Shown here piece after piece: positions 33,978 through 43,265 of a DNA stretch of 64,000 nt. Each line of letters opens with the position of its first letter. Position 1 is the first letter of the stretch. The notes beneath the pieces were generated by a model. It was given only the letters and a program-made list of their open reading frames with translations, searched no databases and had not been told where the DNA came from. Source of the stretch: CAYUYV01 sp050331455 (lineage in GTDB: Bacteria > Pseudomonadota > Alphaproteobacteria > JAJFIK01); NCBI GenBank assembly GCA_050331455.1, contig JBHJGV010000040.1:6024-70023 (forward strand), written 5' to 3'. Made by a program: the position numbers and the translations under genes.

Positions 33978-34493
33978 CTAAGTCCAAGCCCGCGCCATGA
34001 GAATGGCATCGATGCGATCCGCTTTGGCCCCACCGGACTCACCCGATCCGCGAGCCTGACGCCGATAATACTGCTTTCGTCGCCCAATTTCTTGAAATTT
34101 CAGGCATTTGTAAAAGGCAATGGCGTCCGGATTATCGTCGGCCACATCCAGAAAAATTTCCCTAACGCCCGCTGCCCTCAGGGTCTCGTCCAAGGCCGCC
34201 ATCAGGCCCGATCCGATCCTGCTGCGGCGCAAGGCTGGCGCCACGGCGATCAACACCAGATCGGCCTCCGGCGCGGCCGCAACGGCAAGGGCGAAACCGG
34301 CCGGCAAACCGTCGACCGTGCCCAGCACACCCAGCGCAGGGGGTTGCGCGAGAAACGCGCCGAAATCTGCCGCGCTCCAGACGGGGCCGTCCGGAAAGGC
34401 CGCTTCGTGGAGACCGGCAAGAACCGGTGCATGGGGAGGCATGGCCCGGTCCCATGTAAGACCCGAAGGGCCGGCACCGGATCGGACGGTCAT
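33978..34493 (-). CDS. rimI: GNAT acetyltransferase, RimI-like
   Basis: N-acetyltransferase of 171 residues; RimI acetylates the N-terminal alanine of ribosomal protein S18. The acetyl-CoA site is visible as VAPALRRSRIGSGLMAALDE, followed by IFLDVADDNPDAIAFYKCLKF and the Tyr-containing KQYYRR end. The C-terminal tail beyond it (Gly/Ser then AKADRIDAILMARAW) is longer than in E. coli RimI. The start at 34493 overlaps the tsaB stop in an ATGA. The tsaB-rimI pairing supports the name; the exact target is not proven. Confidence 0.87.
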   Translation of the reverse strand: MTVRSGAGPSGLTWDRAMPPHAPVLAGLHEAAFPDGPVWSAADFGAFLAQPPALGVLGTVDGLPAGFALAVAAAPEADLVLIAVAPALRRSRIGSGLMAALDETLRAAGVREIFLDVADDNPDAIAFYKCLKFQEIGRRKQYYRRQARGSGESGGAKADRIDAILMARAWT

Positions 34494-35179
34494 GGGCGCG
34501 CGGTCCAGGACGGCGCCGCAGGCGGGGTGGCATCCGGAGCCCGGAGATAGAGGGGGCACGGCGGATAGGCCTGGGGATCCGCGCCTGCATAGGCCAAAAG
34601 CCAAAGGGGATCGATCAGCACTCGCGGGTCCACATGCACCCCATCCTCCGGGCCGCCGACCTGTTCGGCGATCAGCGGCGCGCCTGAACCGATCAGGCGC
34701 AGCACCGCGGACGGGTCGGTTTGGGCGCTCCGGATCCGTTCGCAAGCGGCATCGAGGGACAAAAGCACCGGCTCGTGGCCGCGAATAAGCAGATAAACGT
34801 CACCTCGCCGGGCATCGATTGCGCTCACGGCGATGCCATCGCCGGGCAAGGCGCCCATCAGGGCCTCAAGCGTCGACACACCGATACACGGGCAGCCCAG
34901 AGCCAGCGCCATGGACCGGGCCGCCGCAAGGCCGACCCGGGCGCCGGTGAAATGGCCCGGTCCGGTGGTCACCACGATCCGGGTCACGGCCCGCATGGGG
35001 ATGTCCGCGTCCTCGGCCGCTGACGCGATCATGGGAAACAGCATCTCGGCATGGCCCCGGGTCAGCGGTTCGTGCCGGGTGACGGCCGTACCGGCCGCAT
35101 CAAGGGGCGCGAGCGCAACCGAACAGGCATTGAGGGCGGTATCGATCGCCAGGACATGGGGTGCGGCTGCACGGGACAT
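34490..35179 (-). CDS. tsaB: tRNA threonylcarbamoyladenosine biosynthesis protein TsaB
   Basis: Partner of TsaD and TsaE in t6A37 formation. The 229-residue product opens with LAIDTALNACSVAL (ASKHA phosphate-loop-like strand) and has the conserved VTTGPGHFTGARVGLAAARSMA and the SAIDARRGDVYLLI segment. It lacks the metal site found in TsaD, as expected. The start at 35179 is chosen for family fit, with GGGGTGAAG upstream; in-frame ATGs at 35200 and 35212 are possible. It is followed by rimI with a 4-base overlap. Confidence 0.93.
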   Translation of the reverse strand: MSRAAAPHVLAIDTALNACSVALAPLDAAGTAVTRHEPLTRGHAEMLFPMIASAAEDADIPMRAVTRIVVTTGPGHFTGARVGLAAARSMALALGCPCIGVSTLEALMGALPGDGIAVSAIDARRGDVYLLIRGHEPVLLSLDAACERIRSAQTDPSAVLRLIGSGAPLIAEQVGGPEDGVHVDPRVLIDPLWLLAYAGADPQAYPPCPLYLRAPDATPPAAPSWTARP

Positions 35180-35221
35180 CGTCTTCACCCCTACATTCAT
35201 GGGACGGCGCAAACCCTCCGA

Positions 35222-35785
35222 TCAGGCCTCGACGGGCTGCACCTCTTCGACTTCCGGCACATAGTGCCTCAACATGTTCTCGATGCCCATTTTCAGAGTC
35301 ATCGTGGAGGACGGGCATCCGGCGCAGGCGCCGCGCATGTGCAGATAGACCACCCCATCTTTGAAGCCGTGGAACAGAATATCGCCGCCGTCCTGGGCCA
35401 CGGCCGGGCGCACCCGCGTATCCAGCAATTCCTTGATCTGGGCGACCACGTCCTCGTCGTCGCCGTCATAGGCCGCATGACCGGTGGCCGTGGTGGACGC
35501 GCCGTCGGCAAACAGCGGGGTGCCGGAGGCATAGTGGTCCGTGATCGCGCCAAGCAGGGCCGGCTTCAAATGGGCCCAGTCACCGCCGTCTTTCGTGATC
35601 GTGATAAAGTCGGGACCAAAAAAAACCCCGCTGACGCCATCCACCCGGAAAAGGGCCGCTGCGAGCGGCGATCCGTCCGCATCCTGCTGGCTCACGAATT
35701 CCCGCGTGCCCTCGGCCATCACCGCCCGACCTGGCAGAAATTTGAGTGTCGCGGGGTTGGGTGTTTCTTCGGTCTGAATAAACAT
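35222..35785 (-). CDS. nfuA: NifU-like Fe-S scaffold/carrier protein
   Basis: Carries [4Fe-4S] clusters to target enzymes. The 187-residue product has an N-terminal Nfu_N domain (FIQTEETPNPATLKFLPGR) and a C-terminal NifU domain with RPAVAQDGGDILF and the cluster-binding CxxC in GACAGCPSSTMTLK. The start at 35785 is preceded by GGAGG. It is the first gene of this minus-strand block, 42 bases ahead of tsaB. Confidence 0.95.
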   Translation of the reverse strand: MFIQTEETPNPATLKFLPGRAVMAEGTREFVSQQDADGSPLAAALFRVDGVSGVFFGPDFITITKDGGDWAHLKPALLGAITDHYASGTPLFADGASTTATGHAAYDGDDEDVVAQIKELLDTRVRPAVAQDGGDILFHGFKDGVVYLHMRGACAGCPSSTMTLKMGIENMLRHYVPEVEEVQPVEA

Positions 35786-36021
35786 GGAGCCTCCAATCGG
35801 TGTTTTGTCCCGGTGGCGTGTGATCCTGGTCGATGCGCCCGGCCTCACGGTGAGGTGCAACAGCCTGGGTTCGGCCGGACGCCCCACCGCTCGACCCTAA
35901 AAATCGCCATTTCCGCGCCGGATACAAGGAGGCCGCAGAGCAAATCGCCCACGCCGTCTCAGCGCCACCGTTTTCAAGGGCCCGCAAGGCCCCGTGACTC
36001 AAGATGCCGGAGGAGTGCCCC

Positions 36022-37278
36022 TTGTCCGCTAAGTCCATCGACAGTGCCCCGTCACGCCCCCAAGCGTTCCACATGGTTGGCGCCGCGCCGGCCATTGGAC
36101 CAGGCAGCCTGTCCACGGCCGAATGGCTGGCCAGACATGGCGGACGACGACAGACGGCTTCGGACATCCTGAGCGGCGCATGCGAAGGGCTGAGGAGGCA
36201 GGGCGTACCGGTGACGCGGGTCACCTGCACCCTTGAAGAAGTCCACCCCCAAATCGAGGGCATCGGGCTGCGCTGGACCCAGACCGAGGGGGTCTCCGAA
36301 GTGGTGTTTGGCTACCAGGAAGGTCCGGGGACGGAGGACTATCTCCACAGCCCGATCAAGGTGATCGACGACGGAGCCGATGCGATCCGGCGCCCGCTGC
36401 ACCGCAATGACTGTGCCCTGGACTTCCCGGTCCTGGCGGAACTGCGCAATGAGGGCGCGACGGATTATCTGGCCACGGCCTTGGTCTTCTCCGACGGCAC
36501 CCGGAACTTCATTTCCTGGGTGACCCATGAACCGGGCGGATTCTCCTCCGACCAGCTCGCCGAGATCGACGCCCTGAGCCCGCTCCTCGCCCTGCGCCTG
36601 GAGATCGAGCGCAGCCACACCATGACCCACACCCTGCTGCGCACCTATCTTGGCAATGCGGCGGCCGATCGGGTCATCAAGGGGACGATCCGCCGGTTCC
36701 AGTGCGAGGCCCTCAACGCCATCATCCTCTATTGCGACTTACGCGACTTCACGGCCATGGCGGACGGGTTGCCCCCCGACGACACGATCCGGGCCCTGTG
36801 CCTGTATTACGAGGCCGTGGCGGAACCGATCCAATATTTTAACGGCGACATCATCAAGATCATTGGGGACGGACTGCTTGCCATCTTCCCCGTGCCGAAG
36901 GACGCGCCGCCGGCGCAGATGGACCATGTGGCCTGCGGCGCCAATGCCGCCGTGCGCCGGGCCCTCGCCGCCCTGGAAGCGATCCCTTCGGATGTGCTGC
37001 CCGAGGGCATCGACCATTTGCGGGCGGGCTTCGCCCTCCATGCCGGGGAGATCGTCTTCGGCAATGTGGGCAGTCAGGACCGTCTGGACTTCACGGCGAT
37101 CGGCACTGCCGTCAACGAGGTCGTCCGTGTGGAAGCCTTGACCAAAAGCCTCGGCTTTCCGGTGCTAACCACCTCCGCCTTTGCCGGCCTCGAATGTACG
37201 GTTCAGCTCGAATCCGTCGGCTTTCACCATCTGCGCGGCGTGCGCGAGCCCAAGGAACTGTTCCGCCCCCTGTATTGA
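36022..37278 (+). CDS. Class III adenylate/guanylate cyclase
   Basis: Makes a cyclic nucleotide, probably cAMP. The C-terminal cyclase domain (about 210-415) has metal-binding aspartates in ILYCDLRDFT and IIKIIGDGLLAIFP and the transition-state Asn/Arg in GTAVNEVVRVE. The N-terminal 200 residues form an unassigned domain with no membrane segment; it resembles the sensor part of other alphaproteobacterial soluble cyclases. The start is probably TTG 36022, seven bases after a strong GGAGGAG. The ATG at 36004 is in frame but has no ribosome binding site and contains this Shine-Dalgarno in its own reading frame. DUF1028 follows 31 bases downstream. Confidence 0.88.
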   Translation: MSAKSIDSAPSRPQAFHMVGAAPAIGPGSLSTAEWLARHGGRRQTASDILSGACEGLRRQGVPVTRVTCTLEEVHPQIEGIGLRWTQTEGVSEVVFGYQEGPGTEDYLHSPIKVIDDGADAIRRPLHRNDCALDFPVLAELRNEGATDYLATALVFSDGTRNFISWVTHEPGGFSSDQLAEIDALSPLLALRLEIERSHTMTHTLLRTYLGNAAADRVIKGTIRRFQCEALNAIILYCDLRDFTAMADGLPPDDTIRALCLYYEAVAEPIQYFNGDIIKIIGDGLLAIFPVPKDAPPAQMDHVACGANAAVRRALAALEAIPSDVLPEGIDHLRAGFALHAGEIVFGNVGSQDRLDFTAIGTAVNEVVRVEALTKSLGFPVLTTSAFAGLECTVQLESVGFHHLRGVREPKELFRPLY

Positions 37279-37309
37279 CGCCCATCACCCTTTCAGGACA
37301 TGCCGCCCC

Positions 37310-38209
37310 ATGACTTACTCCATCGTGGCCTTCGATCCGGAGACGGGCGATCTGGGCATCGCCGTCCAGTCGAAATTCCCCAATGTGGGCGGCCTCGTCC
37401 CCCATGCCCGGGCCGGCCACGCCGCGGTCGCCACCCAGGCCTTTGGCAATCCGGCCCTCGCGAACCGCATCCTCGCTTTGGTGAGCCTTGGCACCGGCGC
37501 GCGGGAGGCCCTGAACATTGCCCTGCGCAGCGACCCGGACCAGGCGTCACGCCAGTTCGGCGTTGTGGATGCGGCGGGTCACCCGGCGGCCTTTACCGGA
37601 GCCGTGGTCCGGACATGGCCCGGCTTTGCCGGCGATGCCCAAGGGGCGCATTGCACGGCGCAGGGCAACGGGCTCGCCGGCCCCGGCGTCGTCGAGGCCA
37701 TGGTCCGGACGTTCGAAACCGCATCCTCGGACACACTTGCCCATCGACTCGTGGATGCGCTCCAGGCCGGCGAAACCGCGGGCGGGGAACTGCGCGGCCA
37801 GCAGTCCGCAGCGCTTGTGGTGGTGCGGGAGGGCGGGGGGTATGGCGGCGCCGACGACCGGCTCGTGACCATTTCGATCTATGATCATGCCGAGCCCATC
37901 GATGAGTTGGCCCGTTGCCTTGCGATCCACGGCCTGTCCTATTTTCCGAGCCAGCCTGACAATCTCGTGCCCATCGACCCGGCCCTGGCGCGGGAGTTGA
38001 AGGGGATTCTCACGGCACTGAACTTCCTCCGGGACGAGGGCGATCCGGAGCACTGGGACGCGGCGGCCATCGGGGCCATGGAGCGCCTCATGGGCTGGGC
38101 CAATTACGACAACCGGATCCGCGATGACGCGCTCATTGACCGGGAGGTCCTCGACGATCTGCGCCGGTCCTTCACCGCCGGCACAATTGTCCCGGCCCCG
38201 CGCGGCTGA
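37310..38209 (+). CDS. DUF1028 family protein (Ntn-hydrolase-like)
   Basis: The 299-residue product begins TYSIVAFDPETGDLGIAVQS, the conserved opening of DUF1028 proteins, which share an Ntn-hydrolase-type fold. Other conserved parts are AVATQAFGNPALANRIL, the CTAQGNGLAGPGVV region and a GGELRGQQSAALVVVRE segment. A short C-terminal region (GWANYDNRIRDDALID) may be the extra peptidoglycan-binding-like part found in some members. No biochemical role is established. ATG 37310 has CAGGAC upstream at about 11 bases. It is preceded by a cyclase gene and followed after 40 bases by an enoyl-CoA hydratase, so the three may be co-transcribed. Confidence 0.85.
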   Translation: MTYSIVAFDPETGDLGIAVQSKFPNVGGLVPHARAGHAAVATQAFGNPALANRILALVSLGTGAREALNIALRSDPDQASRQFGVVDAAGHPAAFTGAVVRTWPGFAGDAQGAHCTAQGNGLAGPGVVEAMVRTFETASSDTLAHRLVDALQAGETAGGELRGQQSAALVVVREGGGYGGADDRLVTISIYDHAEPIDELARCLAIHGLSYFPSQPDNLVPIDPALARELKGILTALNFLRDEGDPEHWDAAAIGAMERLMGWANYDNRIRDDALIDREVLDDLRRSFTAGTIVPAPRG

Positions 38210-38249
38210 CACACTCGGAAAATACAACACCACGCCCGGGGAGAGCGCC

Positions 38250-39038
38250 ATGAGCCACCTGACCCTTGCCATCGAGGACCGCGTTGCAACGGTCACCTTC
38301 GACAATCCGCCCCTGCAGGTCATGACACCGTCCACCGTGCACGAGATTGCCGACATGCTGCCCCGGCTCGACGAAGACGATGTGGGCGCGGTCGTGTTCA
38401 CCGGCGCCGACAGCGACTATTTCATCCGCCACTTCTCCGTGGAGGAACTGGATGCCAGCGCGCGGGGCGACGGCACCAAATGGGCCGTCAACATGGATGA
38501 TGTGCTCCTCCGTGTGGAGCATTTTCCAAAACCGGTCATCTGTGCACTGAACGGCACCGCCATGGGCGGCGGCCTCGAATTCGCCCTGGCCATGGACATT
38601 CGGGTGGCCAAGGACGGCCCCTTTCGCTTCGGTCTGCCGGAGGTGTCCGTCGGTATCCTGCCTGGCGGCGGCGGCACCCAGCGCCTGCCCGCCCAGGTGG
38701 GCCGGGGCCGTGCCCTCGAAATGATGCTGCGGGCCCGCCTCGTCACGCCGTCCGAGGCCCATGCCTATGGCCTTGTGGAAGAACTCGTGCCGGCGGAAAC
38801 CGCGGAATCGGCGCTGGAGCGGGCCCAGGCGATCGCAGCGGAAATCGCCCTACGCCCGCCCCTTGCCGTGGCCCATATTAAGCGGCTGACCCGGGAAGCC
38901 GTCAGCCCGGTGACGAAGGACATGCTGACACTGGAATCGCGGCTGTTCGCCGAACTGATGCGCACACCCGAAGCTCAAGCCCTGATGCAGGCGGTCGCCG
39001 CCCAGCACCGGGTTCTGCGGGAAGACGACCTGCCTTGA
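38250..39038 (+). CDS. Enoyl-CoA hydratase/isomerase family protein
   Basis: Crotonase-fold protein of 262 residues acting on CoA thioesters. The oxyanion-hole segments are seen as FIRHFSVEEL and CALNGTAMGGGLEFALAMDI. The second carries the GGG helix, and the following GLPEVSVGILPGGGGTQRLP includes the catalytic Glu of hydratases. The start at 38250 is preceded by GGGGAGAG. The specific substrate cannot be told; nearby fatty acid oxidation genes are absent. Confidence 0.9.
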   Translation: MSHLTLAIEDRVATVTFDNPPLQVMTPSTVHEIADMLPRLDEDDVGAVVFTGADSDYFIRHFSVEELDASARGDGTKWAVNMDDVLLRVEHFPKPVICALNGTAMGGGLEFALAMDIRVAKDGPFRFGLPEVSVGILPGGGGTQRLPAQVGRGRALEMMLRARLVTPSEAHAYGLVEELVPAETAESALERAQAIAAEIALRPPLAVAHIKRLTREAVSPVTKDMLTLESRLFAELMRTPEAQALMQAVAAQHRVLREDDLP

Positions 39039-39345
39039 CGGGCCGCCGCGCGAAACGCGAAGACCGCACCGAAAAATGCCCCCGAACCAAACCGGGCCGG
39101 GGGCAAAGGGAGGGAACACGTTTGACGATCAAGAGATCACCGCAGCTCGCCCTGCACAGCCCGGGCCAAAAGCCATGCCAGGATCGCTGGCGCTTTCCCG
39201 CACCGGACGGCTCGAAATGGCACGGCGCCTTGCCCCGGTGGCACAGCGGTGTCAGCGTACCGAAAGCGGGCGCCGGCGCCTGTGCCGCTGCCATACACTG
39301 ATCCCACACATTGATGATTGACCATCGAGTTCGAACGGATCCGCC
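39039..39345. other. 307-bp gap before the MpaB-family gene
   Basis: Holds a strong hairpin at 39078-39104 and otherwise no supportable gene; short frames on both strands look like chance. Confidence 0.5.
39078..39104. terminator. Hairpin downstream of the enoyl-CoA hydratase gene
   Basis: GCCCCCG (39078-39084) pairs with CGGGGGC (39098-39104) around a 13-base loop, 39 bases after the stop. On the plus strand no U tract follows; on the minus strand ATTTTT follows. As a plus-strand terminator it would be weak. Confidence 0.4.
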
Positions 39346-40314
39346 ATGAGTCTGGAACGCCCGTCCCGTCCCGTCCGTTCGAGCGATTTGGAGGCCGGCC
39401 TGGCCCGTGCCGTGGCCGGCGCGCCGTCCCCCGTCATCGGGCTATTCGGGCCGGACAATCCCATATGGCAAGTGCAGCGGGAGGCCCTGGTGTTTCTGGG
39501 GGCCGGACGCGCCATGCTGCTGCAAACCGCCCATCCCTGGGTTGCCCAAGGAGTGCTGCGCCAGTCCCGCGCCCTGCGCGATCCCATTGGCCGGTTCCAC
39601 CGGACCTTCACCATGATGTTTTCCATGGTCTACGGGTCGACGGACCAGGCCTGTGCCCGGGCCCGCCAACTCCACCGCATTCACAGCGCCATTGCCGGCC
39701 CCATGGACGAAACCGTCGGGCCGTTCGTCGCCGGAAGCCCCTACCGGGCGAATGATGTGGACGCGCTTTTGTGGGTCCATGCGACCTTGTGGGACAGTTC
39801 CGTGCGCATGCATGAAGCCGTCATGGGCCCCATGGATCCGGCCTTCCGCGAGGCCTACTACGCCCAGACCCGGCGCTTCGCCGGCCTGTTCGGCATTCCG
39901 GACGAGGCCGTGCCCCAGGATTGGGGGGCCTTTCAGGACTATGTGGAGGATATGCTGTCCTCGGACATTCTCAGCATCGGTACGGCCGGCCACACCATCG
40001 GTCAGGCTCTGATGGCGGGCCGGGGCGCATCCTGGTGGCCGGGTACGCCCTATTGGTTCCGGTGCCTGACCGCCGAAAGCCTGCCGCTGCGTTTGCGCGA
40101 GGGGTTCGGCCTTGCCTTCGGCCCCCGGGAGGAAGCGCGCGCCGCCCTTGCCTGGCGCCGCATCCACCGCCTCTATCCCCGCCTCCCCCAGCGCCTGCGC
40201 CAGGTGCCGGTCTATCGGGAGGCCCTGGGCCGAATTGAGGGCCGCCGCGGCCCGGACCCGCTGACCCGCCTTCTCAACCTCGCCTGGATCGGCCGCACGA
40301 GCCTCGTGCCGTAA
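39346..40314 (+). CDS. Oxygenase MpaB family protein (DUF2236)
   Basis: 322-residue protein of the DUF2236 family, which includes the haem oxygenase MpaB and latex clearing protein. The conserved family elements are GAGRAMLLQTAHPWVAQGV near the N-terminus, RFHRTFTMMFSMVYG, the DALLWVHATLWDS segment with a conserved His, and the SIGTAGHTIGQAL region. Histidines in these motifs are the likely cofactor ligands (family knowledge). No signal peptide. The start at 39346 has only a weak ribosome binding site. It is convergent with the MFS gene, 9 bases away. Confidence 0.82.
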   Translation: MSLERPSRPVRSSDLEAGLARAVAGAPSPVIGLFGPDNPIWQVQREALVFLGAGRAMLLQTAHPWVAQGVLRQSRALRDPIGRFHRTFTMMFSMVYGSTDQACARARQLHRIHSAIAGPMDETVGPFVAGSPYRANDVDALLWVHATLWDSSVRMHEAVMGPMDPAFREAYYAQTRRFAGLFGIPDEAVPQDWGAFQDYVEDMLSSDILSIGTAGHTIGQALMAGRGASWWPGTPYWFRCLTAESLPLRLREGFGLAFGPREEARAALAWRRIHRLYPRLPQRLRQVPVYREALGRIEGRRGPDPLTRLLNLAWIGRTSLVP

Positions 40315-40323
40315 GACCTTGGC

Positions 40324-41691
40324 TCATGAGTCCGCTGCGCGGGTCTGCGCGATATCGGCGGCCAGGGTTCGGGCGGCCAGCGCATAGTGAAGCGCCGACC
40401 AAAGCCCCACCAGACTGACGATCAACATGGCGTAGCGCAGGCTGTCCTGGCCGAACTGGGGCCGCAGCGCGTCGCTCAGCACCCCAAGGATCCATGGCCC
40501 GAGGCCCAGGCCGATGATGTTCAGGATAAAAAGCAGCAAGGCCGCCGCAGCAGCGCGCATGCGCAGGGGCGCCAGAGCCTGGGTCGAACCGAAGGTCGGC
40601 CCCAGATAGACCGTCCCCACCAGCACCGGAACGGTGTAGAACAAGAGCGCCGTGGTCGTATCGTCACTGAGGAAAAAACCAAGGCCAAACGGGGTCGAAG
40701 CCAGGATCGCCAAAGCCGGCACCCCCATCTGCCAGCGCATGTCGCGTTTGCTCAAACGGTCCGCCAGGCCGCCTCCGACAATCGTGCCGATCAGTCCGAG
40801 CACCCCATACATCAAGGACAGAATGGTGCCCACTTCCCCCGTGGTGAGCCCGTGGGTACGGATCAAAAAGGCCGGCGTCCAGGCCACCGCGCCATAGCCC
40901 ACAAAGGCGAACAGGGCGCCCGCGAAGGACAGGTGCCGGAAACTCGGCTTGCTCCACATGGTGCCCAGCACAGTCATCGCGCCGACGGCCGGTTGCTTCG
41001 GGCGCGGCGCCGCCGGGGGCATGGCCCGCAAATCCGCCGCCCCTCGGACCGGTTCCTTCAGGGCAATGAGCGCAATCACCGCGAGGACGAGACCCGGCAC
41101 GCCCGCCACGAGAAACGCCGAGCGCCAGCCATAAAGCTCGTTGAGCCAGCCTGCGCCGAAAAAGCCGAGCATGAGACCGATATTGACGCCCGTTGCATAA
41201 ACGGCGAGCGCCGTCGCCCGCTGTTCCGGCGGATAAAGATCCGCGATCATAGAGTGGGACGGCGGGCTGGTACCGGCCTCGCCGATGCCGACCCCGATGC
41301 GGGCCAGAAGCAGATGCCAGAACTGGGTGGCCATGCCGCACAGCACCGTCATGAGGCTGAACACGGTCAGCGAGATCGCGATGACGTTGCGCCGGTTGAC
41401 CCGGTCGGCCAGCAGGGCGATGGGAATGCCCAGGGTCGCGTAGAACAGGGCGAAGGTAACACCGGACAGGAGCCCCAACGTGCCGTCGGACACGCCGAAC
41501 TCCTCCTTGATGGGTTGGAGCAGCACCGACAGGATCTGACGATCCATATAGTTGAGGATATAGATCAGCGTCAGGATCGCCAGGGCGATATGGCGCCCTG
41601 CAATCTTCAGCCCCAGGACGGACACCGTGCCGCCGACCGGTTCGCCATCCCCTGCCCCGCTCCGTCCGTCCGCCTCGGGCCTGATTGTCAT
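40324..41691 (-). CDS. MFS transporter, spinster-like
   Basis: Inner membrane transporter of 455 residues with twelve predicted helices. Helix 1 includes TLIYILNYMDRQILSVLL, a hallmark of spinster-type MFS proteins. The loop 2-3 motif is PIALLADRVNRRNVIAI, and GVGIGEAGTSPPSHSMIADL is typical of the same subgroup. The start at 41691 is preceded by GGAGGAACA. The substrate is unknown; sphingolipid or dicarboxylate-like cargo has been suggested for relatives. It is adjacent to, but 118 bases from, the AGCS gene on the same strand. Confidence 0.88.
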   Translation of the reverse strand: MTIRPEADGRSGAGDGEPVGGTVSVLGLKIAGRHIALAILTLIYILNYMDRQILSVLLQPIKEEFGVSDGTLGLLSGVTFALFYATLGIPIALLADRVNRRNVIAISLTVFSLMTVLCGMATQFWHLLLARIGVGIGEAGTSPPSHSMIADLYPPEQRATALAVYATGVNIGLMLGFFGAGWLNELYGWRSAFLVAGVPGLVLAVIALIALKEPVRGAADLRAMPPAAPRPKQPAVGAMTVLGTMWSKPSFRHLSFAGALFAFVGYGAVAWTPAFLIRTHGLTTGEVGTILSLMYGVLGLIGTIVGGGLADRLSKRDMRWQMGVPALAILASTPFGLGFFLSDDTTTALLFYTVPVLVGTVYLGPTFGSTQALAPLRMRAAAAALLLFILNIIGLGLGPWILGVLSDALRPQFGQDSLRYAMLIVSLVGLWSALHYALAARTLAADIAQTRAADS

Positions 41692-41809
41692 TGTTCCTCC
41701 CCCTGCGCCATTGCCGGCTTTGCCCGGCTGTTCAGATCCGCTTTTCGCGCATCCGAACAGCCTAAGGGTTGGGGGCGGGTCCGCCTAAGGAAAAAAAGCG
41801 GGAGGGATA

Positions 41810-43216
41810 TCAGGGTTTCCCTGGCACTGCCGTGAGCTTTTCCTTGGCGAGCGCCTCGCGTGTAATCGTCGCGACGGTGCCACTGAGCAGAATGAGCGCG
41901 ATCAGATTGGGGATCGCCATAAGCCCATTCATCACATCCGAGAACGTCCAGACAAGATCGAGCTGCACGACCGCCCCGACGAAAAGGGCCGCGATCCAGA
42001 CCAGACGATAGGGCAGGATTGCGGACGGCCCGAACAGATATTCCGCCGACCGTTCGCCATAGACGCTCCAGCCCATCACGGTGGTGAAGGCAAAGATGAT
42101 CAGACCGATGCTGATGACCCATTGGGCGCCGGGCAGACCGGCCCCGAATGCGGCGGTCGACAGCTGGGCACCGGTCAGCCCGGATGTCCAGGCGGGCACC
42201 ATCACGGTGGCGCCGTCCACTTCGGTCGGGATCTCTACGGTGAGGATCACAAGCGCCGTCATGGTACAGACGATGATGGTGTCTATGAAGGTGCCCATCA
42301 TGGCGATGGTGCCCTGACGCACCGGATTGTTCGTCTGGGCCGCCGCATGGGCAATCGCTGCACTGCCGAGGCCGCTTTCGTTGGAAAAGATGCCCCGGGC
42401 CACGCCGAAGCGCATGGCCGCCCAGACGGCCGCCCCGGCAAAACCGCCCGCCGCCGCCGTGCCCGTGAACGCGTCCGTGACAATCAACGAGACTGCGGCC
42501 GGAACCTGGGGTGCATTAAGCAGCAGGACCAGCAGCGCGCCGCCCACATAGAATACCGCCATGGCGGGCACCAGGATCTCCGCCACATGGGCGATCCGGC
42601 GCAGGCCGCCGATAATGACCGCAAAGGTGACAAGGGCGAGGACCGCACCCGTCACCATATGGGGCACACCGAAATTGGCATCGAAAGCCGCCGCCACGGA
42701 ATTGGCCTGAACCATGTTGCCAAGACCGAAGGCGGCGATCATCGCGAACAGCGCAAAAGCCGCGCCGAGCCAGGCAAAGCGCGGCCCCAGGCCATTGCGG
42801 ATATAATACATCGGTCCGCCCAGATACCGTCCGCTGGCATCCACTTCCCGATATTTCACGGCAAGAACGGCTTCGGAATATTTGGTGGCCATGCCGAGCA
42901 GGGCCGTGACCCACATCCAGAACACCGCGCCCGGACCGCCCAGAAAAATGGCCGTAGCCACGCCAGCGATGTTCCCGGTGCCGACCGTTGCCGACAGGGC
43001 CGTGGTCAGGGCCTGGAAGGGCGTGATCTCGCCGGCGGCCTGGCCCTCTTTGCGCCCCTCAAAGGCCATGACGAAACCCTTGCCGATGCGAAACAGCGGC
43101 ATGAATTTCAACAGCACCGAGAGAAACAGGCCCGTTCCCAGAAGAAGCGGGATCAGCAGAAAGGGGCCCCAGACGAAACTGCTGGCCTGGGAAAGAAAGC
43201 TTTGAAGCGCATTCAT
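41810..43216 (-). CDS. Alanine/glycine:cation symporter, AGCS family
   Basis: Sodium- or proton-coupled amino acid uptake system of the AGCS (AgcS/DagA) family, 468 residues with about ten membrane helices. The signature reads FQALTTALSATVGTGNIAGVATAI, followed by GGPGAVFWMWVTALLGMATK and GGPMYYIRNGLG. SNESGLGSAAIAHAAAQTNNPVRQG is the second conserved block. The start is given as 43216 (MNALQSFL) with AGGG nine bases upstream; ATG 43225 is also possible. Its upstream region overlaps the end of a small unknown gene. No glycine riboswitch is seen. Confidence 0.92.
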   Translation of the reverse strand: MNALQSFLSQASSFVWGPFLLIPLLLGTGLFLSVLLKFMPLFRIGKGFVMAFEGRKEGQAAGEITPFQALTTALSATVGTGNIAGVATAIFLGGPGAVFWMWVTALLGMATKYSEAVLAVKYREVDASGRYLGGPMYYIRNGLGPRFAWLGAAFALFAMIAAFGLGNMVQANSVAAAFDANFGVPHMVTGAVLALVTFAVIIGGLRRIAHVAEILVPAMAVFYVGGALLVLLLNAPQVPAAVSLIVTDAFTGTAAAGGFAGAAVWAAMRFGVARGIFSNESGLGSAAIAHAAAQTNNPVRQGTIAMMGTFIDTIIVCTMTALVILTVEIPTEVDGATVMVPAWTSGLTGAQLSTAAFGAGLPGAQWVISIGLIIFAFTTVMGWSVYGERSAEYLFGPSAILPYRLVWIAALFVGAVVQLDLVWTFSDVMNGLMAIPNLIALILLSGTVATITREALAKEKLTAVPGKP

Positions 43217-43265
43217 TCCAATCATCCCTGTTGTGACATACGCGCACTCGTACCTGGCGCAGTCG

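Noticed and set aside
40387..41835. 482-codon frame on the plus strand
   Set aside because: Antisense to the MFS transporter; His/Gln/Arg-rich shadow.
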